Origin: CAZHTS01 sp964535315
Lineage (GTDB): Bacteria; Chloroflexota; Anaerolineae; Anaerolineales; Anaerolineaceae
Assembly: GCA_964535315.1 (NCBI GenBank)
Contig: CAZHTS010000043.1
Location: forward strand, 1-39,857
Length of the DNA stretch: 39,857 bases
Reading direction: 5' to 3'
Position numbers and translations under genes: made by a program. Below the pieces are notes generated by a model. It was not told the origin of the DNA. It saw only the letters and a list, made by a program, of their open reading frames with translations, and searched no databases. Below, piece after piece: positions 22,512 through 30,845 of this stretch (its first letter is position 1; every line of letters begins with the position of its first letter).

Positions 22512-24144
22512 ACAACTCGACGCGCTGTTCGCCGTTTTCCAGGCTGGCATGAGCGCTGGTGCGCATGCTGTGGGTTACCAGATTGCGCAGCTTTTGCGCA
22601 TCAAAACGCGCTTCCAGATCGGCCGACAGGCGGCAATCGGTGTGCAAGATAGTGTTCAACAGCCCAAGCGGCAGCGAGAACTCCTTGCGCATTTCGCCGC
22701 TGCCCTGATCGCTGAGCCGCACGTGCAGTTGCTCCGGCGCTCGTTGTTCGGCAGGCGGTTCCGATCCCGCCATCAACTGCCCCCAGCGGCCCTCGCGCAC
22801 CGTCCCCAGCGCCTGGGCCGCTTCTTCGGCAGTGATTTCGCCCTGCTCTAACTGCTCGATGATATCCAGGCGGCGCTCGACGGTCGTCCAACGCGCCCGG
22901 CCGATGCGCAGGTTGAGCAGATAGAAACCCAGCGTGGCGATCAGACCGATTACGCCGCCGCCGTACCAGATCCAGCGCGGGTCGTAGTGATCGAATACCA
23001 GCCCGGCCAGCAGTGGGCCGATTGCCGAGGGGATTACCCAGCTAAAACCGTAGGTAGCCATGTAACGGCCGCGCATGTCCTCGGGCGCCAGGGTGGAAAC
23101 AATAGCCTGCGAAGTTGGAGAAACGAGCATCTCGCCAATAGTGATGACCACCATAGCCGCCAGGAACAGGGCGTAGACCGAGACAAAGCCATACATGCTG
23201 AAACCAATGGCATAGAGCAGCGTGCCGAGGACAATCATCGTCATCGGGTTGAACTTGCGAATGGCGCGGGTGATGGGGAACTGGAACAGCACCACCATGC
23301 TGGCGTTCAGGCTGAGGATATAACCGAAGCCCTGCGCCGACACACCGTGCAGATCGCGCAGATAAACCGCCAGCGAGGTGTTCATCTGCATATAAACGAT
23401 CACGCTCAGCATCGAGGCCAGCAAGAACCAGACGAAGGCCGAGTCACGCAAGACATGCGCGTACCCCAGGAAGGTCTGCGCCATGCTCTCCTGCAGCTCG
23501 CCCTCCTCGGCCGGCTTTTTGGTCTCTTTCAACGCCACAAAGATAATTGCGGCCGTGATCGTGCTGGCGATGGCGTCGATGATAAACAGCAGCGTGAACG
23601 AATAGGCTGCCAGCAACCCGCCCAGCATCGGGCCGATCACCACCGCCAGGTTGTAGACCACGCGGATGATGCCGTAGCCCTGCGCCCGTTTCTCCTCGGG
23701 CAGCAGATCGGCCACCATCGCCTGCTGGGCCGGCCAGCCGACGTCTGCCAGCAGCCCGACCACCGCCGTAACGGTGATGAACAGGACGAAGTCATTGGCC
23801 AGGCCCATCAGCAGGGCCGAAGCGGCGCTCATCACCAGCCCGAACAACAGGATGCCCTTACGCCCGATACGGTCGGCCAGCGCCCCACCCAACATGCTGC
23901 TCAACAGCCCCGTGACCGAGAAAATGGCAAAAATAACCCCGACCTCGACCATGCCCACGCCGAATTTCTGGGTGACGTACAGCGAAAAGAAGGGGAACAG
24001 CAAAGCTCCGCCGAGGTGATCGATAAACGTGCCAAAGACCAGCACCCAGAACTGGCTCGGATATTCATAGAACAACTGGCGCGCTTGCTGCCACTGCGAG
24101 ACCAGCCAGTTGTTTGATTTTACATGGGGAGAATCGGGGGTCAT
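22501..24144 (-). CDS. MFS transporter fused to a SHOCT-like C-terminal region
   Basis: A 547-residue protein. Residues about 30-430 are a 12-helix major facilitator superfamily transporter (DHLGGALLFPFFSLY, the loop 2-3 motif GGALADRIGRKGILLFG, RAQGYGIIRVVYNLAVVIGP and a second-half RGRYMATYGFSWVIPSAIGP), of the drug/metabolite exporter kind. Residues about 432-457 (VERRLDIIEQLEQGEITAEEAAQALG) match the SHOCT-like helix pair that precedes bactofilin-like or DUF4097 proteins. The last 75 residues (RKEFSLPLGLLNTIL and SLENGEQRVELFSE) resemble the beta domain following that element in such proteins. This order, transporter then SHOCT-like then beta domain, is unusual. The ATG at 24144 has only a weak GGA upstream, but an extended -10 promoter lies 55 bases above. 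Confidence 0.88.
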   Translation of the reverse strand: MTPDSPHVKSNNWLVSQWQQARQLFYEYPSQFWVLVFGTFIDHLGGALLFPFFSLYVTQKFGVGMVEVGVIFAIFSVTGLLSSMLGGALADRIGRKGILLFGLVMSAASALLMGLANDFVLFITVTAVVGLLADVGWPAQQAMVADLLPEEKRAQGYGIIRVVYNLAVVIGPMLGGLLAAYSFTLLFIIDAIASTITAAIIFVALKETKKPAEEGELQESMAQTFLGYAHVLRDSAFVWFLLASMLSVIVYMQMNTSLAVYLRDLHGVSAQGFGYILSLNASMVVLFQFPITRAIRKFNPMTMIVLGTLLYAIGFSMYGFVSVYALFLAAMVVITIGEMLVSPTSQAIVSTLAPEDMRGRYMATYGFSWVIPSAIGPLLAGLVFDHYDPRWIWYGGGVIGLIATLGFYLLNLRIGRARWTTVERRLDIIEQLEQGEITAEEAAQALGTVREGRWGQLMAGSEPPAEQRAPEQLHVRLSDQGSGEMRKEFSLPLGLLNTILHTDCRLSADLEARFDAQKLRNLVTHSMRTSAHASLENGEQRVELFSE

Positions 24145-24197
24145 TTTTTTGTCCAGATGCCAGAAAATAAAAGGATGGCGATTAATACAACGCCCCC

Positions 24198-24206
24198 ATT
24201 ATAGCA
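24198..24206 (-). promoter_or_regulatory. Extended -10 promoter of the MFS gene
   Basis: On the minus strand TGCTATAAT (complement of 24198-24206) has a consensus TATAAT with an extended TG. It lies 54 bases before the MFS ATG. No consensus -35 is visible, as is common with extended -10 elements. Confidence 0.55.
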
Positions 24207-24337
24207 TGCCGTGCGGGCTCTCCATATCTGCGCTTTTCAAGGGGGCGCCCTGGCAATTCGTGCAGAGAGTTTTGGGACATTCCGGTCTTCCCCGTCGCAG
24301 CGCAGCGGCGGTATACTACATTCACGAGATCGAACCG

Positions 24338-24394
24338 ATGACAAACCGGCACATCTTGATCGTCGACGATGACGCCCTTTGCCGGGTTGTTTGA
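24338..24394 (+). pseudogene. N-terminal fragment of a response regulator
   Basis: The ATG at 24338 opens 18 codons (MTNRHILIVDDDALCRVV) that match the first strand and acidic pocket of a receiver domain, before a stop at 24392-24394. The rest of the receiver and any output domain are missing. The frame runs directly into the tail of an unrelated gene, so this is a deletion remnant rather than a short functional gene. Confidence 0.6.
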
Positions 24395-24494
24395 CTTTGT
24401 CGCCCTGCCACCCCTGTACCTGCTCATCATCTTCGGCATCGTCGGGCTGTATGTCCTGGCAGCCGAATGGGCCAAACGCCGGTTCTTCCGGTGA
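24369..24494 (+). pseudogene. C-terminal tail of a P-type ATPase-like protein
   Basis: In another plus frame the sequence reads TPFAGLFDFVALPP, a transmembrane helix, then LAAEWAKRRFFR before TGA at 24492. The combination of LFxFxxLPxxYLL with a helix and KRxF(F/Y)R end is the usual terminus of P-type cation ATPases, such as the Mg2+/H+ group. Everything upstream in the family is missing; the response-regulator head sits in its place. It ends two bases before a strong terminator, as a real gene end would. Confidence 0.5.
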
Positions 24495-24496
24495 AT

Positions 24497-24531
24497 AAAA
24501 CAGCCGGGTGGAAGATCCACCCGGCTGTTTT
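24497..24531. terminator. Strong bidirectional intrinsic terminator
   Basis: A perfect 15-bp stem (AAAACAGCCGGGTGG at 24497-24511 with its complement at 24517-24531) encloses a 5-base loop. An A-run on one side and T-run on the other let it act in both directions: for the debris gene end on plus and for the subtilase (stop at 24550) on minus. Confidence 0.85.
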
Positions 24532-24549
24532 AACATAGCCAGAAACAGG

Positions 24550-27276
24550 TTAGTTGCTGTACGGAATAATGGTTGTGGTGTTGTTGAGGGCACCGCACAC
24601 ATTGTTAGACGTTACCGTACCGGTCAGGTAGATCAAGGAGCCGCCGCGCCAGGCGTCGGCGGTCGCCGCGGCGCAGGCGCCGGGCGCAGCTGCATCTTCC
24701 AGGCGGATCATGCCGTTGGTCAACGACAGCTTGCCCGCCACCCAGATACGCACGACCGGCGACACAAAATTGGCGGTATCCACGGGGTCGAGGTGCTTAT
24801 CCTGGCAGCCCACGTAGCCCTCCGGGCAAGACGCCCCACTGTAGTCACTGCTGTAATCGGTGACGACAAAGGTGTAGGTGCCGGCCGCCATGCCAGCGGT
24901 CGCCGGCAGCCGCAGGAAGACCGACTCCATCGGGACGCCGTCGTTGGCGCTCTCACGCATATGTTGGATATACGGCGAAACCGTGCCGACCCCGCCCCAC
25001 GAGGCAGGCGCCAACAGCGTACCCATAAACAGGTCGATGCTCGCATTGATCGTTCCACCGGTGTAAGTTGGGGCGGCGCCATCCGGGTCGACAAACAGGG
25101 TACCCTGGTTGACCACGCCGCGCGCCCCCGCTGCCGCACCCGTCGGGGTAAAGACCAGCAGATCCAGGTTGATCGGATCCTTGGTGCCGTCGCCGTCCGT
25201 ATCGAGGTTGTTCCAATCGAGGACGATGGCATTCACGCCGGTTTGCGGCACACCTACGTTGTTGTAGGGGCTTTCGTTGTACTTGCCGGGCTGTACTTCG
25301 ACATCATAGTTGAACTTGACATCGCCCATGGTAAACCCGACGGCGTTGACCAGGAAACTGTACGGGTTCTCCGCCGTGGTAGGCAGGTTGGGGATGAGCA
25401 CCAGGGGATCGGTATTGCTGGTAATCGTCACCGTGTTACGCAGCGTCAGCAGGGTGCCCACCTGCTCGGAGGCCTTGACCGTGCCCTTGACCAGCGGCAG
25501 GCCAGTACCGGCAGCATAGACGTAGGCAATAGCGCCGCCACGCCCCATAACGCCGGCTACGTTCAGATAGCGGCTGCTGGTCATGTCTTGAGCAGCCTCA
25601 AACAGCCCGCCATCGTTCGGCCAACAGAACGGCGCCCAGATGTAAGCTTCGTCGTTGGGCCCGCCGCTGTCGTACCAGCCGTAGGGGTCGGTGCCCAGGC
25701 CGGGCTGGTTGAAGCCCGTGGTGGGCACCAGGCCGGTAGCCACCTGATCCGAAGCCAGCAGCCCCAGTTCATCCAGCGAATCGCTTTCATCCAGCAGGCC
25801 ATCTTTGATCGAAGGCGTGGTGGCGTTGGTGCGCGTCGTGTAGACAGACAACATGCGGGCCACACCGCCGGAGACGAAGGCCGCGGCGATCGAACTGCCG
25901 CTCAACGTGGCGTAGCCGGCAGTCGTACCGTGGGCGTAATTGCGCCAGAACGGGTAACTGACCGGTGTAGCCGAGGTCACGCTTTGCCCGGGGGCCACAA
26001 TCTCGACCCACGAACCGTAGTTGCTGCCGCCCTTGTCGCCGCCGTTGGCCGGCGCGTAATACGCGGCGCAGTTCTTGAACCATTCACTGCCATCCGGGTT
26101 AATGCTGCCATCCCCATCGACATCGACGAAGTAGTTAAAGCTGGGAGGGGCAGCCGCGCCAACGGCCACCAGGCCGATGGCGATCGCATTGGCGCCGCCG
26201 CCGGGCGCAGCGTTATTTACGGCCGCCCAGGCCGCCGGATACAGCGGGATGCTGCTTGTCTCGTTCCCGGCCGCAGCCACCACGAACTTCTTTACGGTGA
26301 TGGCGGTCGAACCGGCGGGCGTATAGCCGGGCGTAATGGCATAGTGTAACTGGTCGTACACACGCGCATCCGCCGTGCTCATCCCCACGCTGATATTGAT
26401 CACCTTGACGGTGGCGTTCTTGGCGCAGTAGTTGATGCCGGCCGCCAGGGTGTACGAAGTACCCAGCCCCTGCGCATTGAGCACCTTCACCGCCAGAATT
26501 TTAGCATTCGAAACGCCCACCGCCGTGGTCGCTCCGTTGTTGCCGGTGGCGCCGATGACGCCGGCCAGGAAGGTGCCGTGCCCATTGTCATCGTTCGGGA
26601 CAGCGTCGCTGTTGACAAAATCGAGACCCTTGGTGATCTTGCCCTTCAGGTCAGGATGCAGATCATCCACACCGGTATCCAGCAAGCACACCGCCGGGGA
26701 AACAGCGATATTCGAATAGATCATGTCAGCCTTGACCTGCTGCCAGCCCCACTGATTGGGCATCTCGTTCGGGAAGGCCGTAGCGGTCGCCAGCACGCGT
26801 GTGCCCTTGGTCTGGCGGGCGCGCATGGCCAGCAGTTGATCCCAGGGAATGGCGATCTTGCTGCCGTCTTCACCGGTAGGCAGGACGTAGCTGTCGCCGG
26901 GTTCGATGGCGGCGCTGGTGGCATAGTTATCCGCCAGGGCATAGACGTAGTTCGGCTGGGCAAAATAGCCGGCGCCCGCCAGTGACTCGACCGTGGCAGG
27001 CACGTCGGTCTCGGGATCGAAACTCAGCAAAGCCATATTGCCGTACTGAGCCGCAACCTGAGCGCCCACCTCACCCGCCAGGGCGCTGGCCTGAGCAGCG
27101 TACTGCTTGGGCTTCAGATTCGCATCAAACGAAACCAGCACTTCACCTGGCACGTAAGCTGCATCGGCAGGGATATCCTGCATGAGCGGCGCCGCCAGCG
27201 CTGGTTTGGGCGCCGGCAACATTGCTACCACCAGCACCAACAACACCAAAAGGTTAATCCAACGAGATGCTTTCAT
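24550..27276 (-). CDS. Secreted subtilisin-family (S8) serine protease
   Basis: An exported serine endopeptidase of 908 residues. A signal peptide (about residues 1-28, ending LAAP) is followed by a fervidolysin-like propeptide (VPGEVLVSFDANL to about 110). The S8 catalytic set is complete: Asp200 (LLDTGVDDLHPDL), His233 (NGHGTFLAG), oxyanion Asn338 (AAAGNE) and Ser462 (GSSIAAAFVSG). An insertion at residues 385-399 has a Ca-binding pattern with alternating Asp (DVDGDG, then DGSEW), resembling an EF-hand or dockerin loop. The 400-residue C-terminal part is beta-rich, of unknown role, with a second aspartate-rich turn (DTDGDGTKD). ATG at 27276 with GGAGG is used; an upstream frame from 27345 would spoil the signal peptide. 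It probably degrades extracellular protein. Confidence 0.93.
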   Translation of the reverse strand: MKASRWINLLVLLVLVVAMLPAPKPALAAPLMQDIPADAAYVPGEVLVSFDANLKPKQYAAQASALAGEVGAQVAAQYGNMALLSFDPETDVPATVESLAGAGYFAQPNYVYALADNYATSAAIEPGDSYVLPTGEDGSKIAIPWDQLLAMRARQTKGTRVLATATAFPNEMPNQWGWQQVKADMIYSNIAVSPAVCLLDTGVDDLHPDLKGKITKGLDFVNSDAVPNDDNGHGTFLAGVIGATGNNGATTAVGVSNAKILAVKVLNAQGLGTSYTLAAGINYCAKNATVKVINISVGMSTADARVYDQLHYAITPGYTPAGSTAITVKKFVVAAAGNETSSIPLYPAAWAAVNNAAPGGGANAIAIGLVAVGAAAPPSFNYFVDVDGDGSINPDGSEWFKNCAAYYAPANGGDKGGSNYGSWVEIVAPGQSVTSATPVSYPFWRNYAHGTTAGYATLSGSSIAAAFVSGGVARMLSVYTTRTNATTPSIKDGLLDESDSLDELGLLASDQVATGLVPTTGFNQPGLGTDPYGWYDSGGPNDEAYIWAPFCWPNDGGLFEAAQDMTSSRYLNVAGVMGRGGAIAYVYAAGTGLPLVKGTVKASEQVGTLLTLRNTVTITSNTDPLVLIPNLPTTAENPYSFLVNAVGFTMGDVKFNYDVEVQPGKYNESPYNNVGVPQTGVNAIVLDWNNLDTDGDGTKDPINLDLLVFTPTGAAAGARGVVNQGTLFVDPDGAAPTYTGGTINASIDLFMGTLLAPASWGGVGTVSPYIQHMRESANDGVPMESVFLRLPATAGMAAGTYTFVVTDYSSDYSGASCPEGYVGCQDKHLDPVDTANFVSPVVRIWVAGKLSLTNGMIRLEDAAAPGACAAATADAWRGGSLIYLTGTVTSNNVCGALNNTTTIIPYSN

Positions 27277-27353
27277 CGTTCCTCCACAGGGATAATCGGC
27301 GGGAGAAGCCCACCGCGACCAGGGGAAATAAATTGGGGTATCCAACTAGTACA

Positions 27354-27382
27354 AGCATACCCCCAAGCCGGGTGGTAATCAA
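27354..27382 (-). promoter_or_regulatory. Promoter of the secreted subtilase
   Basis: On the minus strand TTGATT (complement of 27377-27382) and TATGCT (complement of 27354-27359) are separated by 17 bases. Transcription would begin about 70 bases before the ATG at 27276. The stretch is shared with the divergent glycosyltransferase gene. Confidence 0.55.
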
Positions 27383-27409
27383 TAACTCTTTTGGAGTATC
27401 ATTAAGGCT

Positions 27410-28633
27410 ATGAACATCGCACTCTTACATTACACCGCACCGCCGGTTATAGGGGGCGTGGAGGCGATATTGGCCCGCCAGGCGCGAGCCCTGACCCGGC
27501 ACGGTCACCAGGTGCACATCCTGGCCGGGCGCGGCCAGACCTGGGACACCCACATTCCGGTTGAAATTCTGGAAAACGTTGACCGGCGCAGCCCGCGTCT
27601 GCTCAAGCTCAAAGCCAGCCTGGACGCCGGTGAGATTCCCCCGGACTTTGCCGCCCTGCGCGATCAAATCCTGACCGACTTACGCAAAGCGTTGTGCGGC
27701 GTGGATATTCTCATCGCCCACAACGTGGCCTCACAACACAAGAACCTGGCGCTCACCGCCGCCCTGCACGCCCTGTCGCAATCACCCGACGCCCCGCGTC
27801 TGCTGCTCTGGCACCACGACCTGGCGGCCGCCACATCTCGCTACACCGCCCAGTTGCACCCTGGCTACCCGTGGGAATTATTGCGCTGCGCCTGGCCCGG
27901 CGTACGCCAGGTGACCGTTTCAACCCAGAACCAACAGCAACTGGCAGCCCTGATGAAGGTTCCCGGTGAACAAATCGCCGTTATCCCCAACGGGCTGGAC
28001 GTGGGCGAATTCCTTGGATTGCAGGCGCGCACGGTAGCCCTGGCCGAGATACTGAATCTCTATTCGGCTTACCCGTTGTTGTTGACCCCGGTGCGCATCA
28101 ACCGCCGGAAAAACCTCGAACTGGCCATTTCAGTGTTGGCTGCCCTACGTCGCGGCCTGCCGCAGGCGGCCCTGGTAATTACCGGCCCCTTTACCCCCAG
28201 CGCCAGCGCCGAGCGCAGTTATCTGGAGCAGCTCAAAGAACTGCGCGCCGACCTGGAAGTCGAAAACGCCGTCCACCTGTTGGCCGAGTACATGCCCGAA
28301 GGGCTGCCGGCTGCCTGTGTGGCCGATTTTTACCGTCTGGCCGACGCCCTGCTGCTGACCAGCCGCGAAGAAGGCTTTGGCATCCCCATTCTGGAGGCAG
28401 GGCTGGCGCGCATGCCCCTGTTTTGCAGCGATCTACCGTCGCTGCGCGCCCTGGCCGGCGGGCGCGCCTGTTACTTCGCTCCCGGCGATAGCCCGGCCGC
28501 CATCGCCGGCCTGATTGTCGAAGCGATGGCAACCGATACGGCCTACAAATTACGCACCCGCATCCGCCAACAGTACACCACCGAAGGCATTTATCAACGT
28601 CAGTTGGAGCCCTTATTGCTCAGTTGCGCCTAG
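27410..28633 (+). CDS. GT4-family glycosyltransferase
   Basis: A 407-residue retaining glycosyltransferase with GT-B fold. The N-terminal domain starts MNIALLHYTAPPVIGGVE, with the acceptor-loop glycine pair. The hinge sequence VIPNGLDVGEF is near residue 195, and the C-terminal domain has RINRRKNLELAI and the nucleotide-sugar site LLTSREEGFGIPILEAGLARMP with the E(x)7E pattern near residue 323-336. It would transfer a sugar onto an envelope glycan or glycolipid. The context gives no acceptor. An AAGG Shine-Dalgarno lies four bases before the ATG. Its end overlaps by four bases the stop end of the convergent DegV gene. Confidence 0.9.
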   Translation: MNIALLHYTAPPVIGGVEAILARQARALTRHGHQVHILAGRGQTWDTHIPVEILENVDRRSPRLLKLKASLDAGEIPPDFAALRDQILTDLRKALCGVDILIAHNVASQHKNLALTAALHALSQSPDAPRLLLWHHDLAAATSRYTAQLHPGYPWELLRCAWPGVRQVTVSTQNQQQLAALMKVPGEQIAVIPNGLDVGEFLGLQARTVALAEILNLYSAYPLLLTPVRINRRKNLELAISVLAALRRGLPQAALVITGPFTPSASAERSYLEQLKELRADLEVENAVHLLAEYMPEGLPAACVADFYRLADALLLTSREEGFGIPILEAGLARMPLFCSDLPSLRALAGGRACYFAPGDSPAAIAGLIVEAMATDTAYKLRTRIRQQYTTEGIYQRQLEPLLLSCA

Positions 28634-29490
28634 CCTTCGGCGTAACCGCACAACGCAAGCGCCTCCGGGCCGGTATGCACGCCCAGCACCGGCGAAACAA
28701 TCGACAGCAGCAGTTCATCCGGTTTGAATTGTTCGCGCACCTGCTCCAGCAAGATCAGCGCTTCGGCCTCGACCGCGTTGTGCAACACGGCCACGTGCAG
28801 CGGCCGGCCGTCTCCCACCTGGTTGAAAAAGGTGCGCACCACGCCCTGGATGGCGCTGCTGCGCGAACGAGCCGGGATACCCGCCTCCACCTTACCGGTC
28901 TCGTGGTTGACCTGGATCTGCGGTTTGATGTTCAACAGCGTACCGATCAGACGGGTCGCCCCGCCGATCCGCCCGCCGGCGTGCAGAAACTTAAGCGTGT
29001 TCAACGAGATGATATAAGACATCTTACGCCGCGCCTGATCGGCGGCTTCCAACATGCCCTCCAGGCTGGCGCCAATTTCGCGGGCGCGCGCCGCGGCCAG
29101 CACCTGCCAGCCCAGCCCCATCGAATTGGTGCGTGAATCGTGCACCGCCACCGGGATGGGCGACTGCGCCGCGGCGTTACGCGCCGATTCAATCGTACCG
29201 CTCATGGCGCTGCTCAACGTGCACACCAGAATTTGCTCCGCGCCCGCTTCTGCCGCCTGCTGGTAGGCCGCCAGAAAAATCTGCGGCGACGGCTGCGATG
29301 TGGTCGGGATTTCAGGGTCTTCATTCAGACGCCGGTAGAATTCTTCTGCCGTCATGTCCACGCCATCGCGGTACTGTTTGCCCCCCCATAAAATGTGCAG
29401 CGGCACCACCCCGATTCCGTATTGCTCGCGCAGCGGCGCGGGCAGGTCGCAGGTGCTGTCGGTCAGAATAGCAATCTTTTTGGCGCTCAT
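28630..29490 (-). CDS. DegV family fatty-acid-binding protein
   Basis: A 286-residue cytoplasmic protein of the DegV/FakB type, which holds a single fatty acid and, in Gram-positives, presents it to the FakA kinase. The hallmark sequences are present: TDSTCDLP near residue 9, the TSQPSP loop near 64, LSSAMSGT near 92, KFLHAGGRIG near 163, and VLGVHTGPEALAL near the C-terminus (usually GPG, here GPE). Start at 29490 is used because AGGAG precedes it; a GTG at 29502 is the only longer option. No FakA gene is in the window, so the partner must lie elsewhere if this is a fatty-acid donor. Confidence 0.9.
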   Translation of the reverse strand: MSAKKIAILTDSTCDLPAPLREQYGIGVVPLHILWGGKQYRDGVDMTAEEFYRRLNEDPEIPTTSQPSPQIFLAAYQQAAEAGAEQILVCTLSSAMSGTIESARNAAAQSPIPVAVHDSRTNSMGLGWQVLAAARAREIGASLEGMLEAADQARRKMSYIISLNTLKFLHAGGRIGGATRLIGTLLNIKPQIQVNHETGKVEAGIPARSRSSAIQGVVRTFFNQVGDGRPLHVAVLHNAVEAEALILLEQVREQFKPDELLLSIVSPVLGVHTGPEALALCGYAEG

Positions 29491-29616
29491 GGTTCTCCTC
29501 ACATCCCGCCCACGTGATTTACCAGCGGGTGCGCACGAGACCCTATCTGGCCTGGACGGTGTGGCCTTCCGATTTTAACATAAATCGCCGCGCAGGGATA
29601 TGGTTACGCCGGGCGG

Positions 29617-29625
29617 TGGTAGAAT
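29617..29625 (+). promoter_or_regulatory. Extended -10 promoter for the tandem phosphatase genes
   Basis: TGGTAGAAT (29617-29625) combines a TG and a TAGAAT -10 box, about 65 bases before the first phosphatase ATG at 29690. A convincing -35 is not seen. Confidence 0.4.
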
Positions 29626-29689
29626 GTAGGACAATCGCCGGCCTACGCGGGCCCGCGTTTTACCAATCCCTTGCTCTGACGGGGCCGAC

Positions 29690-30283
29690 ATGACAGATGG
29701 AACTTGTAACGGGTGTGAATTGTGGCTGGTGCGCCACGGACAGACGGACTGGAATATCCAGGGCCTGTATCAGGGCCAATCGGATATCCCGCTCAACGCC
29801 ACCGGGCGACAGCAGGCCGAAGAACTGGCCGTACAGTTGCGCGGCGAGCCTTTTGCCGCATTGTACGCCAGCGATCTGAGCCGGGCGCAGGATACCGCCC
29901 GCGCCCTCAGCCGGGCGGTGGCGCTGCCCGTCCAACTCGACCGGCGCCTGCGTGAAATCAACCAGGGCGAATGGGAAGGCCAGAATTATCGCAAGATCAT
30001 CGCCCAGTTTGAGGAACCCCAGGAACAACGCGACCCCGCCACCTTTCGCGCCCCCGGCGGCGAAACGGTGGCCGAGGTAGCCGGCCGGGTGACGGCGGCC
30101 ATCCATGAGATCGTCCAACGGCACCCCGGCGGGCGGGTGCTGCTGGTCAGTCACGGCGTGACGCTGGCGACGGTCATCTGTCTGGCAAACGGTCTGCCCT
30201 TAACCGCCATCTACCAGCACCTGCCCCGTCACACCCGGCCGGAGGTAATCTGCTGGCCGCCGGCAGAAACGGCCGTTGCCTGA
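29690..30283 (+). CDS. Histidine phosphatase family protein, first of a tandem pair
   Basis: A 197-residue phosphatase of the phosphoglycerate-mutase-like (branch 1) superfamily. The phosphohistidine motif LVRHGQTDWN is at about residues 11-20, the pocket arginine in SDLSRAQDTAR near 65, the general acid glutamate in REINQGEWEG near 87, and the second catalytic histidine in LVSHGVTLA near 155. Such enzymes act on small phosphoesters (alpha-ribazole phosphate, phosphoglycerate and others); no cobalamin gene is near to favour the CobC role. It overlaps the next, homologous gene by eight bases. Confidence 0.9.
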   Translation: MTDGTCNGCELWLVRHGQTDWNIQGLYQGQSDIPLNATGRQQAEELAVQLRGEPFAALYASDLSRAQDTARALSRAVALPVQLDRRLREINQGEWEGQNYRKIIAQFEEPQEQRDPATFRAPGGETVAEVAGRVTAAIHEIVQRHPGGRVLLVSHGVTLATVICLANGLPLTAIYQHLPRHTRPEVICWPPAETAVA

Positions 30284-30845
30284 GCGTGAAGGCGTCACCC
30301 TCTGGCTGGTACGTCACGGGCAGACCGACTGGAACGCCGAACGGCGTTACCAGGGCCAGTTGGACGTGCCGCTCAACGCCGCCGGCAAAGCCCAGGCCCG
30401 GGCGTTATCCACCCAACTGAGCCGGCAGCGGTTTGCCGCGCTGTACAGCAGTGACCTGCGCCGCGCCTGCCAGACAGCCCGGCGCATCGGCGACGCCCTC
30501 GCTTTGCCGGTACATTGCGACGTTCGCCTGCGCGAATTACACCACGGCTGCTGGCAGGGGCAGTTATACGACGATATCCACGCCTGCTATGGCGACGATT
30601 GGCGCCACGACCCGCACTTCAAACCGCCCGAAGGCGAAACGCTGGCCGAACTGGCCCGGCGCGTCTCCTCCCTGGCCGACGAACTCGCCGGGCGGCACCC
30701 CGGCCAGCAGGTATTGCTGGTCAGCCACGGCGTCACCCTGGCAGCGCTCATCTGCCTGGCGCGCCGCATCCCCATTCAAGCCGCCTACGATCATCTCCCG
30801 GCCAACGCCGGCGCCGAAATCGTCCCCTGGCCGCCTCACGGCTGA
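30276..30845 (+). CDS. Histidine phosphatase family protein, second of a tandem pair
   Basis: A 189-residue paralogue of the preceding gene, with the same motif order: LVRHGQTDWN, SDLRRACQTAR, RELHHGCWQGQ and LVSHGVTLA. In the general-acid segment the equivalent of the upstream EWEG is HGCWQG, so the acid position should be looked at closely. It has no ATG near its start and no clear Shine-Dalgarno; the only candidate start is TTG at 30276, eight bases inside the end of the first gene, which suggests translational coupling. Its C-terminus overlaps the end of the convergent TPR-like gene by ten bases. Confidence 0.85.
   Translation: MPEREGVTLWLVRHGQTDWNAERRYQGQLDVPLNAAGKAQARALSTQLSRQRFAALYSSDLRRACQTARRIGDALALPVHCDVRLRELHHGCWQGQLYDDIHACYGDDWRHDPHFKPPEGETLAELARRVSSLADELAGRHPGQQVLLVSHGVTLAALICLARRIPIQAAYDHLPANAGAEIVPWPPHG

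Noticed and set aside
24508..26349. Long plus-strand frame opposite the subtilase
   Set aside because: It crosses the strong terminator, has shadow-like composition, and the minus strand holds a full S8 catalytic set.
27397..27410. TATCAT box ending next to the glycosyltransferase ATG, suggesting a leaderless transcript
   Set aside because: There is no -35 at the right distance and an AAGG Shine-Dalgarno is present, so the evidence is contradictory.
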